From assembly GCA_046759385.1 (NCBI GenBank), contig JBHICC010000055.1, positions 1 to 15,068 of the forward strand: DNA of 15,068 nucleotides, given 5' to 3'. The translations under genes were made by a program, and so were the position numbers. The notes below the pieces were generated by a model. That model saw only the letters and a program-made list of their open reading frames with translations, searched no databases and had not been told where the DNA came from. This stretch comes from JBHICC01 sp046759385. Its GTDB lineage: Bacteria > Pseudomonadota > Gammaproteobacteria > Acidiferrobacterales > SPGG2. Shown piece by piece: positions 1-6,135 of the stretch. Numbering within the stretch: position 1 is the stretch's first letter; every line of letters starts with the position of its first letter.

Positions 1-54
1 CCCGTGTTGCAGCCTTGAAAGGGCTGTGTCCTAGGCCGACTAGACGATGGGGAC
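1..54 (-). tRNA. tRNA-Glu(UUC), 5' part, cut by window edge
   Basis: On the minus strand from 54 the sequence begins GTCCCCATCGTCTAG, the usual start of bacterial tRNA-Glu, followed by a D-arm ending in CCTAGGAC and an anticodon arm CAGCC-CTTTCAA-GGCTG. The 7-base loop gives anticodon TTC (UUC in RNA), which reads glutamate codons. The T-arm and the 3' acceptor strand lie beyond the left edge, so only about 54 bases are visible. The gene is downstream of gltX and tRNA-Ala on the same strand, so the substrate tRNA of GluRS lies beside its synthetase gene. Identity follows from sequence similarity and the loop; the acceptor stem cannot be checked. Confidence 0.88.
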
Positions 55-78
55 GGATTCGTGAGTCGTGAATCGATC

Positions 79-135
79 AGGACTCAGGACTGAGTGTTAA
101 CGAATTTTATCTTTCTGATTCTAGTCCTCAGTCCT
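79..135. repeat. inverted pair of 7-base repeats (GGACTNA type)
   Basis: The left arm (79-94) reads AGGACTCAGGACTGAG and the right arm (123-135) reads AGTCCTCAGTCCT. Read on the opposite strand, the right arm is again AGGACT repeated with period 7. The arms are complementary except for one base over 13 and enclose an AT-rich stretch of 28 bases. The structure sits between tRNA-Ala and tRNA-Glu and could form a long hairpin in the shared precursor. Its architecture matches the arrays at 3205-3281 and 10781-10871, although the unit sequence differs. Confidence 0.7.
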
Positions 136-142
136 TAGAAAC

Positions 143-218
<76 letters not shown>

Positions 219-232
219 GTCGGAAGCGCGGT

Positions 233-262
233 AATGTACCGCTGTGCCGACGATAGGGTCAA
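233..262 (-). promoter_or_regulatory. candidate sigma-70 promoter of tRNA-Ala, overlapping the gltX stop
   Basis: On the minus strand a -35 box TTGACC (262-257) and a -10 box TACATT (238-233) are separated by 18 bases. This would start transcription roughly 8 bases before the mature tRNA at 218. The TGA stop codon of gltX (261-259) lies inside the -35 box. The call rests on similarity to the TTGACA/TATAAT consensus (5/6 and 4/6). It would let the tRNAs be transcribed independently of gltX. Confidence 0.55.
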
Positions 263-1677
263 GCGGCGCCCGCGCGGTGCTTACTTATATATGTTAGCGC
301 AGCATCCAGACGATCGAGCGTACGCTCGCGCCCAACCAATGCGAGGGTGATATCAATGGGTGGCGAGACTGCGCGCCCAGCCACGGCCACGCGCACGGGC
401 TGCGCGATTTTGCCGAGCTTCAGTCCATGCGCTCCGGCCACTTCGTTGATCAACCCATGAATCGCCTCGGCGGTCCAATCTTCAAGCACTGCCAGTCGAT
501 CACGGAGACTCTGTAACGCCTCGGTGATCTGCGGCTTAAGGTGCTTCGCCGCATCCTTCTCGTTATAGCTCTCGATGTCGCGGTAGAAAAAGGCACTGTT
601 CTCGGCCATCTCGACTAAGGTCTTGGCGCGCTCCTGCTGTACCTTGACGATGTCGACAAGGTCCGGGCCTTGGCTCGGATCGATACCCAAATGCCCCATG
701 TGCCAGCTTAGTTGATGCGCCACACGGGCTGGGTCGTCGGTCTTAATGTAATGCTGGTTTAGCCACAGCAACTTGTCCGGGTTTACCGCAGCCGCGGAGC
801 GCTGAACGTCCTTAATATCAAAAAGCTTGATCATTTCGTCGATCGAAAAGATCTCCTGGTCGCCGTGCGACCATCCGAGCCGGACAAGATAATTGAGCAG
901 CGCCTCGGGTAGATAGCCATCCTCACGATACTGCATCGTGCTCACAGCGCCGTGGCGCTTGGATAGGCGTTGGCCGTCGGTGCCGAGAATCATCGGCACG
1001 TGGCCATAGTAAGGCGGCGCGGCTCCCAACGCCCTGAAGATGTTGATCTGCCGCGGCGTGTTGTTGAGATGGTCGTCGCCACGAATGACATGCGTGATCT
1101 CCATCTCTGAATCATCGACGACGACTGTCAAATTGTACGTCGGGCCACCATCCGAGCGCGCAATGATAAGATCGTCGAGCTCGGCATTGTTGAAGACGAC
1201 GCGCCCTTTGATCAAATCATCGACGACAACCGTGCCATCAAGCGGGTTCTTGAAACGCACGACTGGTTTCACACCAGCGGGTGGTGGGTCTTGACGATCA
1301 CGGCAACGTTCGTTGTAGCGCGGTTTCTCTTTGCGTGCGAGTTGCTCGGCACGCATCGCCTCGAGCTCTTCCTTAGAGCAGTAACAATGGTAGGCCTTGT
1401 CAGTATCGAGCAGCTTTTGGATCGTCGCGCGATAGCGCTCCATGCGTTTGGTTTGATAGAACGGGCCTTCGTCGTACTCGAGGCCCAACCAGGTCATGCC
1501 TTCCAGAATGGCGTTGACAGATTCAGCCGTTGAGCGCTCAAGGTCGGTATCCTCAATGCGCAATACGAAGGTTCCGCCATGCCTGCGCGCGTACAACCAA
1601 CAGAACAGCGCGGTGCGTGCGCCACCAACGTGAAGATAGCCGGTTGGGCTCGGTGCGAAACGGGTGCGGACTGTCAT
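259..1677 (-). CDS. gltX: glutamyl-tRNA synthetase
   Basis: GluRS (472 aa) charges tRNA-Glu with glutamate in the cytoplasm. It is a class I synthetase. The HIGH-type signature is seen as YLHVGGARTAL (residues 14-24) and the KMSKS-type signature as RLSKRHG (237-243). An early RFAPSPTGYLHVGG block and IEDTD (41-45) are typical of GluRS. Three zinc-ligand cysteines are present at 98, 100 and 125, but the position equal to E. coli His127 is Asp127, so zinc binding may differ or be absent. Length matches bacterial GluRS (about 470 aa). Start is the ATG at 1677; upstream on the minus strand I see only a weak ribosome binding site. The gene faces away from tRNA-Val and runs towards tRNA-Ala and tRNA-Glu. 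It could in principle be the non-discriminating or the Glu-specific form; I cannot separate these by eye. Confidence 0.97.
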   Translation of the reverse strand: MTVRTRFAPSPTGYLHVGGARTALFCWLYARRHGGTFVLRIEDTDLERSTAESVNAILEGMTWLGLEYDEGPFYQTKRMERYRATIQKLLDTDKAYHCYCSKEELEAMRAEQLARKEKPRYNERCRDRQDPPPAGVKPVVRFKNPLDGTVVVDDLIKGRVVFNNAELDDLIIARSDGGPTYNLTVVVDDSEMEITHVIRGDDHLNNTPRQINIFRALGAAPPYYGHVPMILGTDGQRLSKRHGAVSTMQYREDGYLPEALLNYLVRLGWSHGDQEIFSIDEMIKLFDIKDVQRSAAAVNPDKLLWLNQHYIKTDDPARVAHQLSWHMGHLGIDPSQGPDLVDIVKVQQERAKTLVEMAENSAFFYRDIESYNEKDAAKHLKPQITEALQSLRDRLAVLEDWTAEAIHGLINEVAGAHGLKLGKIAQPVRVAVAGRAVSPPIDITLALVGRERTLDRLDAALTYISKHRAGAA

Positions 1678-1742
1678 CAGATTACTTGATGCTTTGTTGC
1701 ACGTAATGGTAAAGAAAAACGCGGCCTGTTTCAGCCCAACAT

Positions 1743-1772
1743 TTGACCGTTTTCGCTAGAGCAGCGTAAACT
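1743..1772 (+). promoter_or_regulatory. candidate sigma-70 promoter of tRNA-Val
   Basis: A -35 box TTGACC (1743-1748) and a -10 box TAAACT (1767-1772) are separated by 18 bases. The predicted start falls about five bases before the mature tRNA at 1785. The -35 hexamer and the spacing are the same as in the candidate promoter of tRNA-Ala. It lies in the intergenic space between the divergent gltX and tRNA-Val. Confidence 0.6.
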
Positions 1773-1784
1773 TTCACTCACTAG

Positions 1785-1859
1785 GGGCGATTAGCTCAGT
1801 GGGAGAGCACTGTCTTCACACGGCAGGGGTCGCTGGTTCAATCCCAGCATCGCCCACCA
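1785..1859 (+). tRNA. tRNA-Val(CAC)
   Basis: A complete 75-base cloverleaf with encoded CCA (1857-1859). Acceptor strands are GGGCGAT and ATCGCCC. The anticodon arm CTGTC-TTCACAC-GGCAG (1810-1826) gives anticodon CAC at 1817-1819, which reads GTG valine codons. The T-arm is GCTGG-TTCAATC-CCAGC. It is followed 32 bases later by a strong terminator. Valine tRNAs also lie beside gltX in E. coli, although those have a UAC anticodon. Confidence 0.96.
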
Positions 1860-1890
1860 GATAAGAACAACCGCCAGGTCAATGCATGCG

Positions 1891-1924
1891 AAAAGGGCCC
1901 GATGAGGTCATCGGGCCCTTTTTT
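1891..1924. terminator. bidirectional intrinsic terminator
   Basis: A perfect palindrome with 14 paired bases on each side, AAAAGGGCCCGATG and CATCGGGCCCTTTT, encloses the loop AGGT. It runs on to TTTTTT on the plus strand and to TTTT on the minus strand. It therefore terminates tRNA-Val from the left and also lies 26 bases past the stop of the small leftward ORF at 1950-2147. Both strands have the GC-rich stem and U-run of a Rho-independent terminator. Confidence 0.92.
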
Positions 1925-1949
1925 GTCGGGGATGAAAAAATGGATGCAG

Positions 1950-2147
1950 TCAACCTGGCTGCGCGGCCGCCTGGCTCTTAAGTTCAATGTGCGGCTCGAT
2001 CGCGAGCCAATAAAACTGGATACCAGGCCGACCAAAGAACACGTTGATCCACAGAAGATGATCGCGAATGCGCGTCACCAAGAAACCGAGCTGACGCGCG
2101 CCGGTGCGGCTGTGGTAACAACCTTTCAGCTTGCGAATTCTCAACAT
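1950..2147 (-). CDS. hypothetical small basic protein, 65 aa
   Basis: I do not recognise this protein. Support for a real gene: AAGGAG (2158-2153 on the minus strand) sits 5 bases before the ATG at 2147, the clearest ribosome binding site of any gene in the window. The ORF ends 26 bases before a terminator that works in its direction. Third codon positions are GC-rich like the neighbours. The N-terminal third is basic (MLRIRKLKG, then several Arg) and contains Cys10 and two His. The middle, HLLWINVFFGRPGIQFYWLAI (about 31-51), is aromatic and hydrophobic, but a Gly-Arg-Pro-Gly break makes a single clean membrane helix unlikely. It could be a small membrane-associated or RNA-binding protein; no function is assigned. 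Against it: it is short and stands alone, with no operon partner. Confidence 0.62.
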   Translation of the reverse strand: MLRIRKLKGCYHSRTGARQLGFLVTRIRDHLLWINVFFGRPGIQFYWLAIEPHIELKSQAAAQPG

Positions 2148-2252
2148 AATGTCTCCTTACCCATGATTACCTGAAATCACGCCAGGATTCCCTCCCTTGG
2201 GCACCGCTCCGTGGTTGGCTTGTACATAACCCTATCAGCGCGTACGATCCGG

Positions 2253-2296
2253 CGCTTGGCAGCCTGCGCCAACCTGCAATCCCGTTGCGCCAAGCG
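2253..2296. promoter_or_regulatory. inverted and direct repeats upstream of the exonuclease gene
   Basis: CGCTTGGC (2253-2260) is the exact reverse complement of GCCAAGCG (2289-2296). Inside this, TGCGCCAA occurs twice in direct orientation (2265-2272 and 2286-2293), 21 bases apart start to start, which is two helical turns. The second copy runs into the right arm of the inverted repeat. This pattern is typical of operator sites, but a short run of T after the right arm means a weak terminator-like hairpin is also possible. The rest of 2148-2325 shows no convincing promoter. Confidence 0.4.
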
Positions 2297-2325
2297 TTTT
2301 ACCGCGAAAAAACACAGCCGCGGAG

Positions 2326-3222
2326 GTGTCTCTGAAACGGCTTTATCTGATCGACGCGAGCATCTACATCTTCCGCGCTTATTTTTCTCTCCCTGATACC
2401 TTTGTCGACAATGAAGGCAATCCGTCCAATGCGGTGTATGGCTTCGCTGACTTTCTCGCGCGATTTCTCGCGCAAGCGCAGGCACGCTATATCGCCGTCG
2501 CCTTCGACGAAAGCCTAACCACGTCGTTTCGCAACGAGTTCTTTCCGGACTACAAAGCGAATCGCGAACTCCCGCCGCCTGAGCTCGAGGCCCAACTAAA
2601 GGCTTGCCAGGATATTAGTGAGGCGCTCGGATTGTCCTCGTTTGTCAGTGAACGTTACGAGGCCGATGATTTGATAGGTACACTCGCTCATGGCATGCGT
2701 CCGCACGGATTCTCTATGATCTTTGTATCGGGCGATAAAGACCTGGCTCAGCTTATTCAAGGCAAAGATGTTTGGTGGGACTTTGCGCGCGAACATGAGT
2801 TTCGCGCGCCCGATATTAGGGACAAGCTTGGCGTGGCACCGAATCAGATCGTCGACTTCATTGCCCTCACCGGCGATAAGGTGGACAACATTCCCGGTGT
2901 GGATGGAATCGGCAAGAAGACCGCTTCACAGTTGCTCAAGCGCTTCGGATCGCTCGATGCGATTTATGCGCGGCTGAATGAGGTACCGACGATGAAAATA
3001 CGCGCGGCTGAAAAAGTACGTATGCTGCTAGCCGATGCCAAGGATAGCGCCTATTTATCGCAACGCCTGGCACGCATTGCCGTCGATGCGCCGATCGACT
3101 TTAGCCCAGCGACGCTTGCCCGACGCTCCGTCGATCAAGCAGAAGTTGCGGCGCTATGCGACCGATTCAATTTCGGTGAGGCGATGAGAAAGCGACTACT
3201 CAATAGCAAGTTACAAGTATGA
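2326..3222 (+). CDS. 5'-3' exonuclease / flap endonuclease (FEN family, Xni/ExoIX-like length)
   Basis: A stand-alone protein (298 aa with the GTG start) equivalent to the N-terminal 5' nuclease domain of DNA polymerase I. It would cut 5' flaps or RNA primers in lagging-strand and repair synthesis. The FEN acidic residues are all visible: Asp10 (LYLIDAS), Asp61 (FDES), Glu112, Asp114 and Asp115 (YEADDLIG), Asp137 and Asp139 (SGDKDL), Asp184 and Asp187 (TGDKVDNIPG). The helix-hairpin-helix region follows (GVDGIGKKTASQLLKRFGSL, 191-210). The last six residues are encoded by a 7-base repeat array. The start is uncertain: GGAGG (2322-2326) overlaps the annotated GTG, so it cannot serve that codon. 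It is placed correctly, 5 bases away, for a CTG at 2332 that would begin LKRLYLID. It is E. coli Xni-like in being separate from PolA, but has a fuller metal-ligand set than I expect for Xni. Confidence 0.9.
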   Translation: MSLKRLYLIDASIYIFRAYFSLPDTFVDNEGNPSNAVYGFADFLARFLAQAQARYIAVAFDESLTTSFRNEFFPDYKANRELPPPELEAQLKACQDISEALGLSSFVSERYEADDLIGTLAHGMRPHGFSMIFVSGDKDLAQLIQGKDVWWDFAREHEFRAPDIRDKLGVAPNQIVDFIALTGDKVDNIPGVDGIGKKTASQLLKRFGSLDAIYARLNEVPTMKIRAAEKVRMLLADAKDSAYLSQRLARIAVDAPIDFSPATLARRSVDQAEVAALCDRFNFGEAMRKRLLNSKLQV

Positions 3223-3281
3223 AGTAGCAAGTATTTTTCTCTAAGCACTCGCACCTTGCCACTCGCGACTTGCGACTCGCC
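3205..3281. repeat. inverted pair of 7-base repeat arrays between convergent genes
   Basis: Left array: four heptads, AGCAAGT, TACAAGT, ATGAAGT, AGCAAGT (3205-3232). After a 14-base spacer (3233-3246) the right array has five heptads, ACTCGCA, CCTTGCC, ACTCGCG, ACTTGCG, ACTCGCC (3247-3281). The right units are close to the reverse complement of the left unit (AGCAAGT against ACTTGCT). The left array overlaps the last six codons and the stop of the exonuclease gene; the right array ends 2 bases before the stop codon of the permease gene. Confidence 0.85.
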
Positions 3282-3283
3282 TT

Positions 3284-4105
3284 TTACTCTCCCACATGCA
3301 CCAGCTGACCACCGATCCTTGCTGAGCGGAAAAAAAACAGAAACGCGGTAATACCGCCAACAAGGTAGACCACGTTGAGCAGCAGTGCGTTGACGAGCAG
3401 GTCGAGGCGAACGGTGTGATCGATAAGCACGGCGCGCATGCCTTCGAAAACATGGCTAGAGGGCAAAAGGAATGCCACGTGCTGTAGCCAGGGCGGAAGA
3501 ATATCGATCGGGTAATAAACCCCACTTAGCGGCTGCAAAGCGAAAACCGCGATCCACGCTAGGCTCTCGGCGCCTAGACCGTAGCGCAGCACGATACCCG
3601 ACACCAGCAAGCCAATCGACCATCCCATGATGATCAGGTTCACAAAAAAACCGATCAGGGGCAGGCCGAGATCGAATACCGAGTGGTGGAACAAGGCAAT
3701 GGCGATCAACGCGGCGCCACCGACACCGATGATTGTACGGATCATGCTCATGGCAAGCAGTGCCGCCACCAGTTCCAGTGGCCGCAGAGGGCTAACAAAA
3801 AGCTGGCCGAGATTTCGGGACCACATCTCCTCCATGAAAATCAACGACACGCCGAGCTGCCCGCGGAAGAGCACATCCCACAGGAGCACGGCAGAGATCA
3901 GCACTCCGGCGGCATGCGCCACCCACGAGCTGTGATCTAGAAAAAACAGGGTAATGAAGCCCCAAAGGATCATCTGTACCGTAGGCCAATACATGAGCTC
4001 GAGAATACGAGGGAGCGAACGGCGCAAGAGGTACGCATGGCGCAGGACGAGCGCTAACACACGCCGCAACGAGCCCACAACACTGGCAGCCGGACGCGGC
4101 GTCAT
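3284..4105 (-). CDS. ABC-2 type transporter permease
   Basis: An inner-membrane permease (273 aa) that pairs with the ATPase encoded just upstream. About six membrane segments are visible (near residues 38-57, 65-80, 112-135, 147-170, 180-200 and 236-259). The segment LQPLSGVYYPIDILPPWLQ (190-208), followed by PSSHVFEGMR, is the conserved ABC-2 permease region before the last helix. I chose the ATG at 4105 because it overlaps the ATPase stop as ATGA; the same frame is open further upstream but reads as out-of-frame ATPase sequence. ABC-2 permeases are usually exporters; the substrate cannot be read from the sequence. The stop codon lies 2 bases beyond the repeat array. Confidence 0.88.
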   Translation of the reverse strand: MTPRPAASVVGSLRRVLALVLRHAYLLRRSLPRILELMYWPTVQMILWGFITLFFLDHSSWVAHAAGVLISAVLLWDVLFRGQLGVSLIFMEEMWSRNLGQLFVSPLRPLELVAALLAMSMIRTIIGVGGAALIAIALFHHSVFDLGLPLIGFFVNLIIMGWSIGLLVSGIVLRYGLGAESLAWIAVFALQPLSGVYYPIDILPPWLQHVAFLLPSSHVFEGMRAVLIDHTVRLDLLVNALLLNVVYLVGGITAFLFFFRSARIGGQLVHVGE

Positions 4106-4872
4106 CGCTTGGCGACCCTTTGATTCTCCGTTGGCAAACTCAAGTAGCGTTCGCGCGCGATGTCGATAAACACCTCTTCCATGTTTTGCCTGCCATAACG
4201 TGCGAGCAATGCCTCCGGACGCCCCCGGTCCACGATTCTGCCCGAGCGCAGCATGATCACGTCGTCGCACAGGCGTTCCACTTCGGACATGTTGTGCGAC
4301 GCCATCAGTATTGTTGTGCCTGCCTGATGCTTGTACGACTCGAGATAACCGCGAACGTAATCGGCCGTGTCTGGATCCAACGATGCCGTCGGCTCGTCGA
4401 GCAGTAAGAGTTCCGGCTCGTTGAGTAGCGCCTTAGCCAAGGCAACGCGTGTCTTTTGCCCTGCCGAGAGCTGGCCGTACGTGCGACGCATTAAGCCACT
4501 GAGATCGAGCTCGTCTGCGAGTTTGCGAATTCGCTGGCGTGCGTTACGTAACCCGTAAAGTTGCGCATAAACGGTCAGGTTCTCGCGCACCGTGAGCCGA
4601 TACGGAAGATCGACGTAAGGGGAGGAAAAGTTCATCCGCGGCAACACGCGGTAACGGTTTTGTAAGACGTTGCAGCCGAAGATGATAATGTGCCCACGGC
4701 TCGGTATTAGCAAACCGAGAAGGATGGCTAAGGTCGTGGTTTTTCCAGCGCCGTTACCTCCCAGCAGGGCAGTGGTCGAGGCACGCTCCACGGTGAAATG
4801 GATATCGTCAACCGCAGCAATATCGCCAAAGTACTTGCTGACGCCTTCGGCAACAATCAGGGAATCAGCCAT
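4102..4872 (-). CDS. ABC-2 type transporter ATP-binding protein
   Basis: The ATPase subunit (256 aa) of a two-gene exporter. Walker A is GGNGAGKT (38-45), the signature is LSAGQ (135-139), Walker B is LLLLDE (155-160), the D-loop is SLD (164-166) and the switch histidine is His193 (ASHNMSE). The usual glutamine of the Q-loop is not visible: the equivalent region reads NFSSPYVDLPYRLTVRENL (81-99). The stop overlaps the permease start by 4 bases (ATGA), so the two are translationally coupled. It starts 29 bases after the dnaQ stop on the same strand, with no clear ribosome binding site, so it may depend on read-through from dnaQ. Substrate unknown; polysaccharide, lipid or drug export are all possible for this class. 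Confidence 0.92.
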   Translation of the reverse strand: MADSLIVAEGVSKYFGDIAAVDDIHFTVERASTTALLGGNGAGKTTTLAILLGLLIPSRGHIIIFGCNVLQNRYRVLPRMNFSSPYVDLPYRLTVRENLTVYAQLYGLRNARQRIRKLADELDLSGLMRRTYGQLSAGQKTRVALAKALLNEPELLLLDEPTASLDPDTADYVRGYLESYKHQAGTTILMASHNMSEVERLCDDVIMLRSGRIVDRGRPEALLARYGRQNMEEVFIDIARERYLSLPTENQRVAKR

Positions 4873-4901
4873 GGAGAGGGAGCCTAGCAGAAAGCAACTG
4901 G

Positions 4902-5642
4902 TCAGTCGTGCTCGCCGAGCCGCTTCCAGATACAGCGTCCTTCGCTCTGCTGCTCCAGATAATCGAGCCAGTCGAGGTGTGCGAGATGTTCCTCCTCACT
5001 AGCCTGTACCACCAACAGCGGCGGTCGATCAGGATCAAGCCGCCTGACCTCGTGATCAATCGCGCGCTCGGTTGCCGTCCCTCGCTGCTCCTCGAACAGA
5101 CCGCTCTGCCCACCCGTCATCGCTAGATAAACGTCCGCGAGGATCTCCGCGTCCAATAAGGCACCGTGCAAAGTGCGCTGTGAGTTATCGATGTTATAGC
5201 GCTTGCAGAGCGAATCGAGATCGTTCTTTTGTCCCGGGTGAAGCTTACGCGCGAGCTCTAAGGTGTCCTCGATCGTGCAATGTTCCTCGACGCGAATGGA
5301 GATCGACGACGTCTTGCTTTCCTCCTCCGCCAGCGTGAACTCATGATTGAGAAAGCCGACATCGAACGGGGCGTTGTGGATGACCAGTTGTGCGCCCTTG
5401 GTGTATTCCAGAAAATCGCGTGCGACATCGGGGAAGCGCGGTTTGTCCGCGAGTGACTCATTAGTGATACCGTGGATGTCTAACGCGCCTTCGTCGATCT
5501 CACGATCTGGCTGTATGTACTGGTGGTAATTGTTACCGGTCGGGCGGCGATTAACGAGCTCGACGCAGCCGATCTCGATGATGCGGTGGCCTTCTGCCGG
5601 GTCGAGGCCTGTAGTTTCAGTATCCAGGACTATCTGACGCAT
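4902..5642 (-). CDS. dnaQ: DNA polymerase III epsilon subunit (3'-5' proofreading exonuclease)
   Basis: Epsilon proofreads replication errors in the Pol III core. The DEDDh residues are visible in the 246-aa product: Asp7 and Glu9 in DTETTG, Asp94 in HNAPFDVGFLNHE, and His159 with Asp164 in RTLHGALLDAEILADVY. After the nuclease domain QSGLF (179-183) fits a QxxLF-type clamp-binding motif. The C-terminal tail (about 185-246) would contact the polymerase subunit. I start at the ATG at 5642 (MRQIVLDTETTG). A longer reading from 5666 adds MGEGEGEG, which is merely the translation of a C/G-rich repeat element. That element supplies the purine-rich GGAGAGGG just before the ATG. rnhA lies 55 bases upstream on the same strand; in E. 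coli the two genes are divergent. Confidence 0.95.
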   Translation of the reverse strand: MRQIVLDTETTGLDPAEGHRIIEIGCVELVNRRPTGNNYHQYIQPDREIDEGALDIHGITNESLADKPRFPDVARDFLEYTKGAQLVIHNAPFDVGFLNHEFTLAEEESKTSSISIRVEEHCTIEDTLELARKLHPGQKNDLDSLCKRYNIDNSQRTLHGALLDAEILADVYLAMTGGQSGLFEEQRGTATERAIDHEVRRLDPDRPPLLVVQASEEEHLAHLDWLDYLEQQSEGRCIWKRLGEHD

Positions 5643-5643
5643 T

Positions 5644-5678
5644 CCCTCTCCCTCGCCCTCCCCCACGAGCAGGGAGGG
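5644..5678. repeat. C/G-rich hairpin element, copy 1 (rnhA-dnaQ junction)
   Basis: A 35-base element made of short CCCTC-type runs followed by a hairpin: CCCTCCC (5656-5662), a 9-base loop, GGGAGGG (5672-5678). It fills most of the gap between the rnhA stop (5698) and the dnaQ start (5642). Read leftwards, its G-rich end forms the ribosome-binding stretch of dnaQ. A second copy with the same layout is at 12265-12299. Confidence 0.75.
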
Positions 5679-5697
5679 AATGGAAGAAAATCCACCA

Positions 5698-6135
5698 TTA
5701 ACTCAACAGTTCATCAATTGCACGATTAGCCAACTGATCGGCCCGTTCGTTAAGCGTGTGACCACTGTGACCCTTGATCCACTTCCATTGCACGCGATGT
5801 CGGCTCACGGCTTCATCGAGCCGTTGCCAGAGATCGACGTTCTTGACGGGTTTCTTGGCAGCGGTTTTCCAGTTGCGGCGCTTCCATTGCTCGAGCCACT
5901 CGGTCACGCCTTTCTTCAGATACTCGGAGTCGGTTACCAATGTGACTTCGCACGGACGCTTTAGCGCTTCTAGTGCACGGATCGCGGCTGTGAGCTCCAT
6001 GCGATTGTTGGTGGTTTCCAGCTCCCCGCCGTAGAACTCTCTTTCGTGTTCGCCGCTTTCAAGAATCGCGCCCCACCCACCCGGGCCTGGATTACCACGA
6101 CAAGCGCCATCCGTGTGGATGACGACTTTATCCAT
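5698..6135 (-). CDS. rnhA: ribonuclease HI
   Basis: RNase HI cleaves the RNA strand of RNA-DNA hybrids during primer removal and R-loop resolution. The product from the ATG at 6135 is 145 aa. Catalytic residues are Asp9 (HTDGACRGNPG), Glu47 (NNRMELTA), Asp69 (VTDSEY), His123 (KGHSGH) and Asp133 (ERADQLA); each is exactly one position before its E. coli counterpart (10, 48, 70, 124, 134). An ATG at 6174 in the same frame adds 13 residues that belong to the methyltransferase coding region, so the shorter start is preferred. The start overlaps the methyltransferase stop by 8 bases (ATGGATAA), which suggests translational coupling. Followed by dnaQ on the same strand. Confidence 0.96.
   Translation of the reverse strand: MDKVVIHTDGACRGNPGPGGWGAILESGEHEREFYGGELETTNNRMELTAAIRALEALKRPCEVTLVTDSEYLKKGVTEWLEQWKRRNWKTAAKKPVKNVDLWQRLDEAVSRHRVQWKWIKGHSGHTLNERADQLANRAIDELLS

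Noticed and set aside
1838..2035. Minus-strand frame overlapping the tRNA-Val end and the terminator
   Set aside because: It crosses a tRNA and a perfect terminator hairpin and overlaps the better-supported small ORF.
2177..2485. 102-codon minus-strand frame upstream of and overlapping the exonuclease
   Set aside because: No ribosome binding site, Arg/Cys-rich translation typical of antisense frames, and it overlaps the conserved exonuclease N-terminus.
3205..3281. CRISPR array
   Set aside because: Repeat units are 7 bases, degenerate and without spacers; no cas genes are present in the window.
3627..3940. Plus-strand frames of 85-102 codons inside the permease gene
   Set aside because: Antisense to clear membrane segments of the ABC-2 permease; no start signals.
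5643..5666. N-terminal extension of DnaQ beginning MGEGEGEG
   Set aside because: It is the translation of the C/G-rich repeat element; the conserved protein starts at MRQIVLDTETTG.
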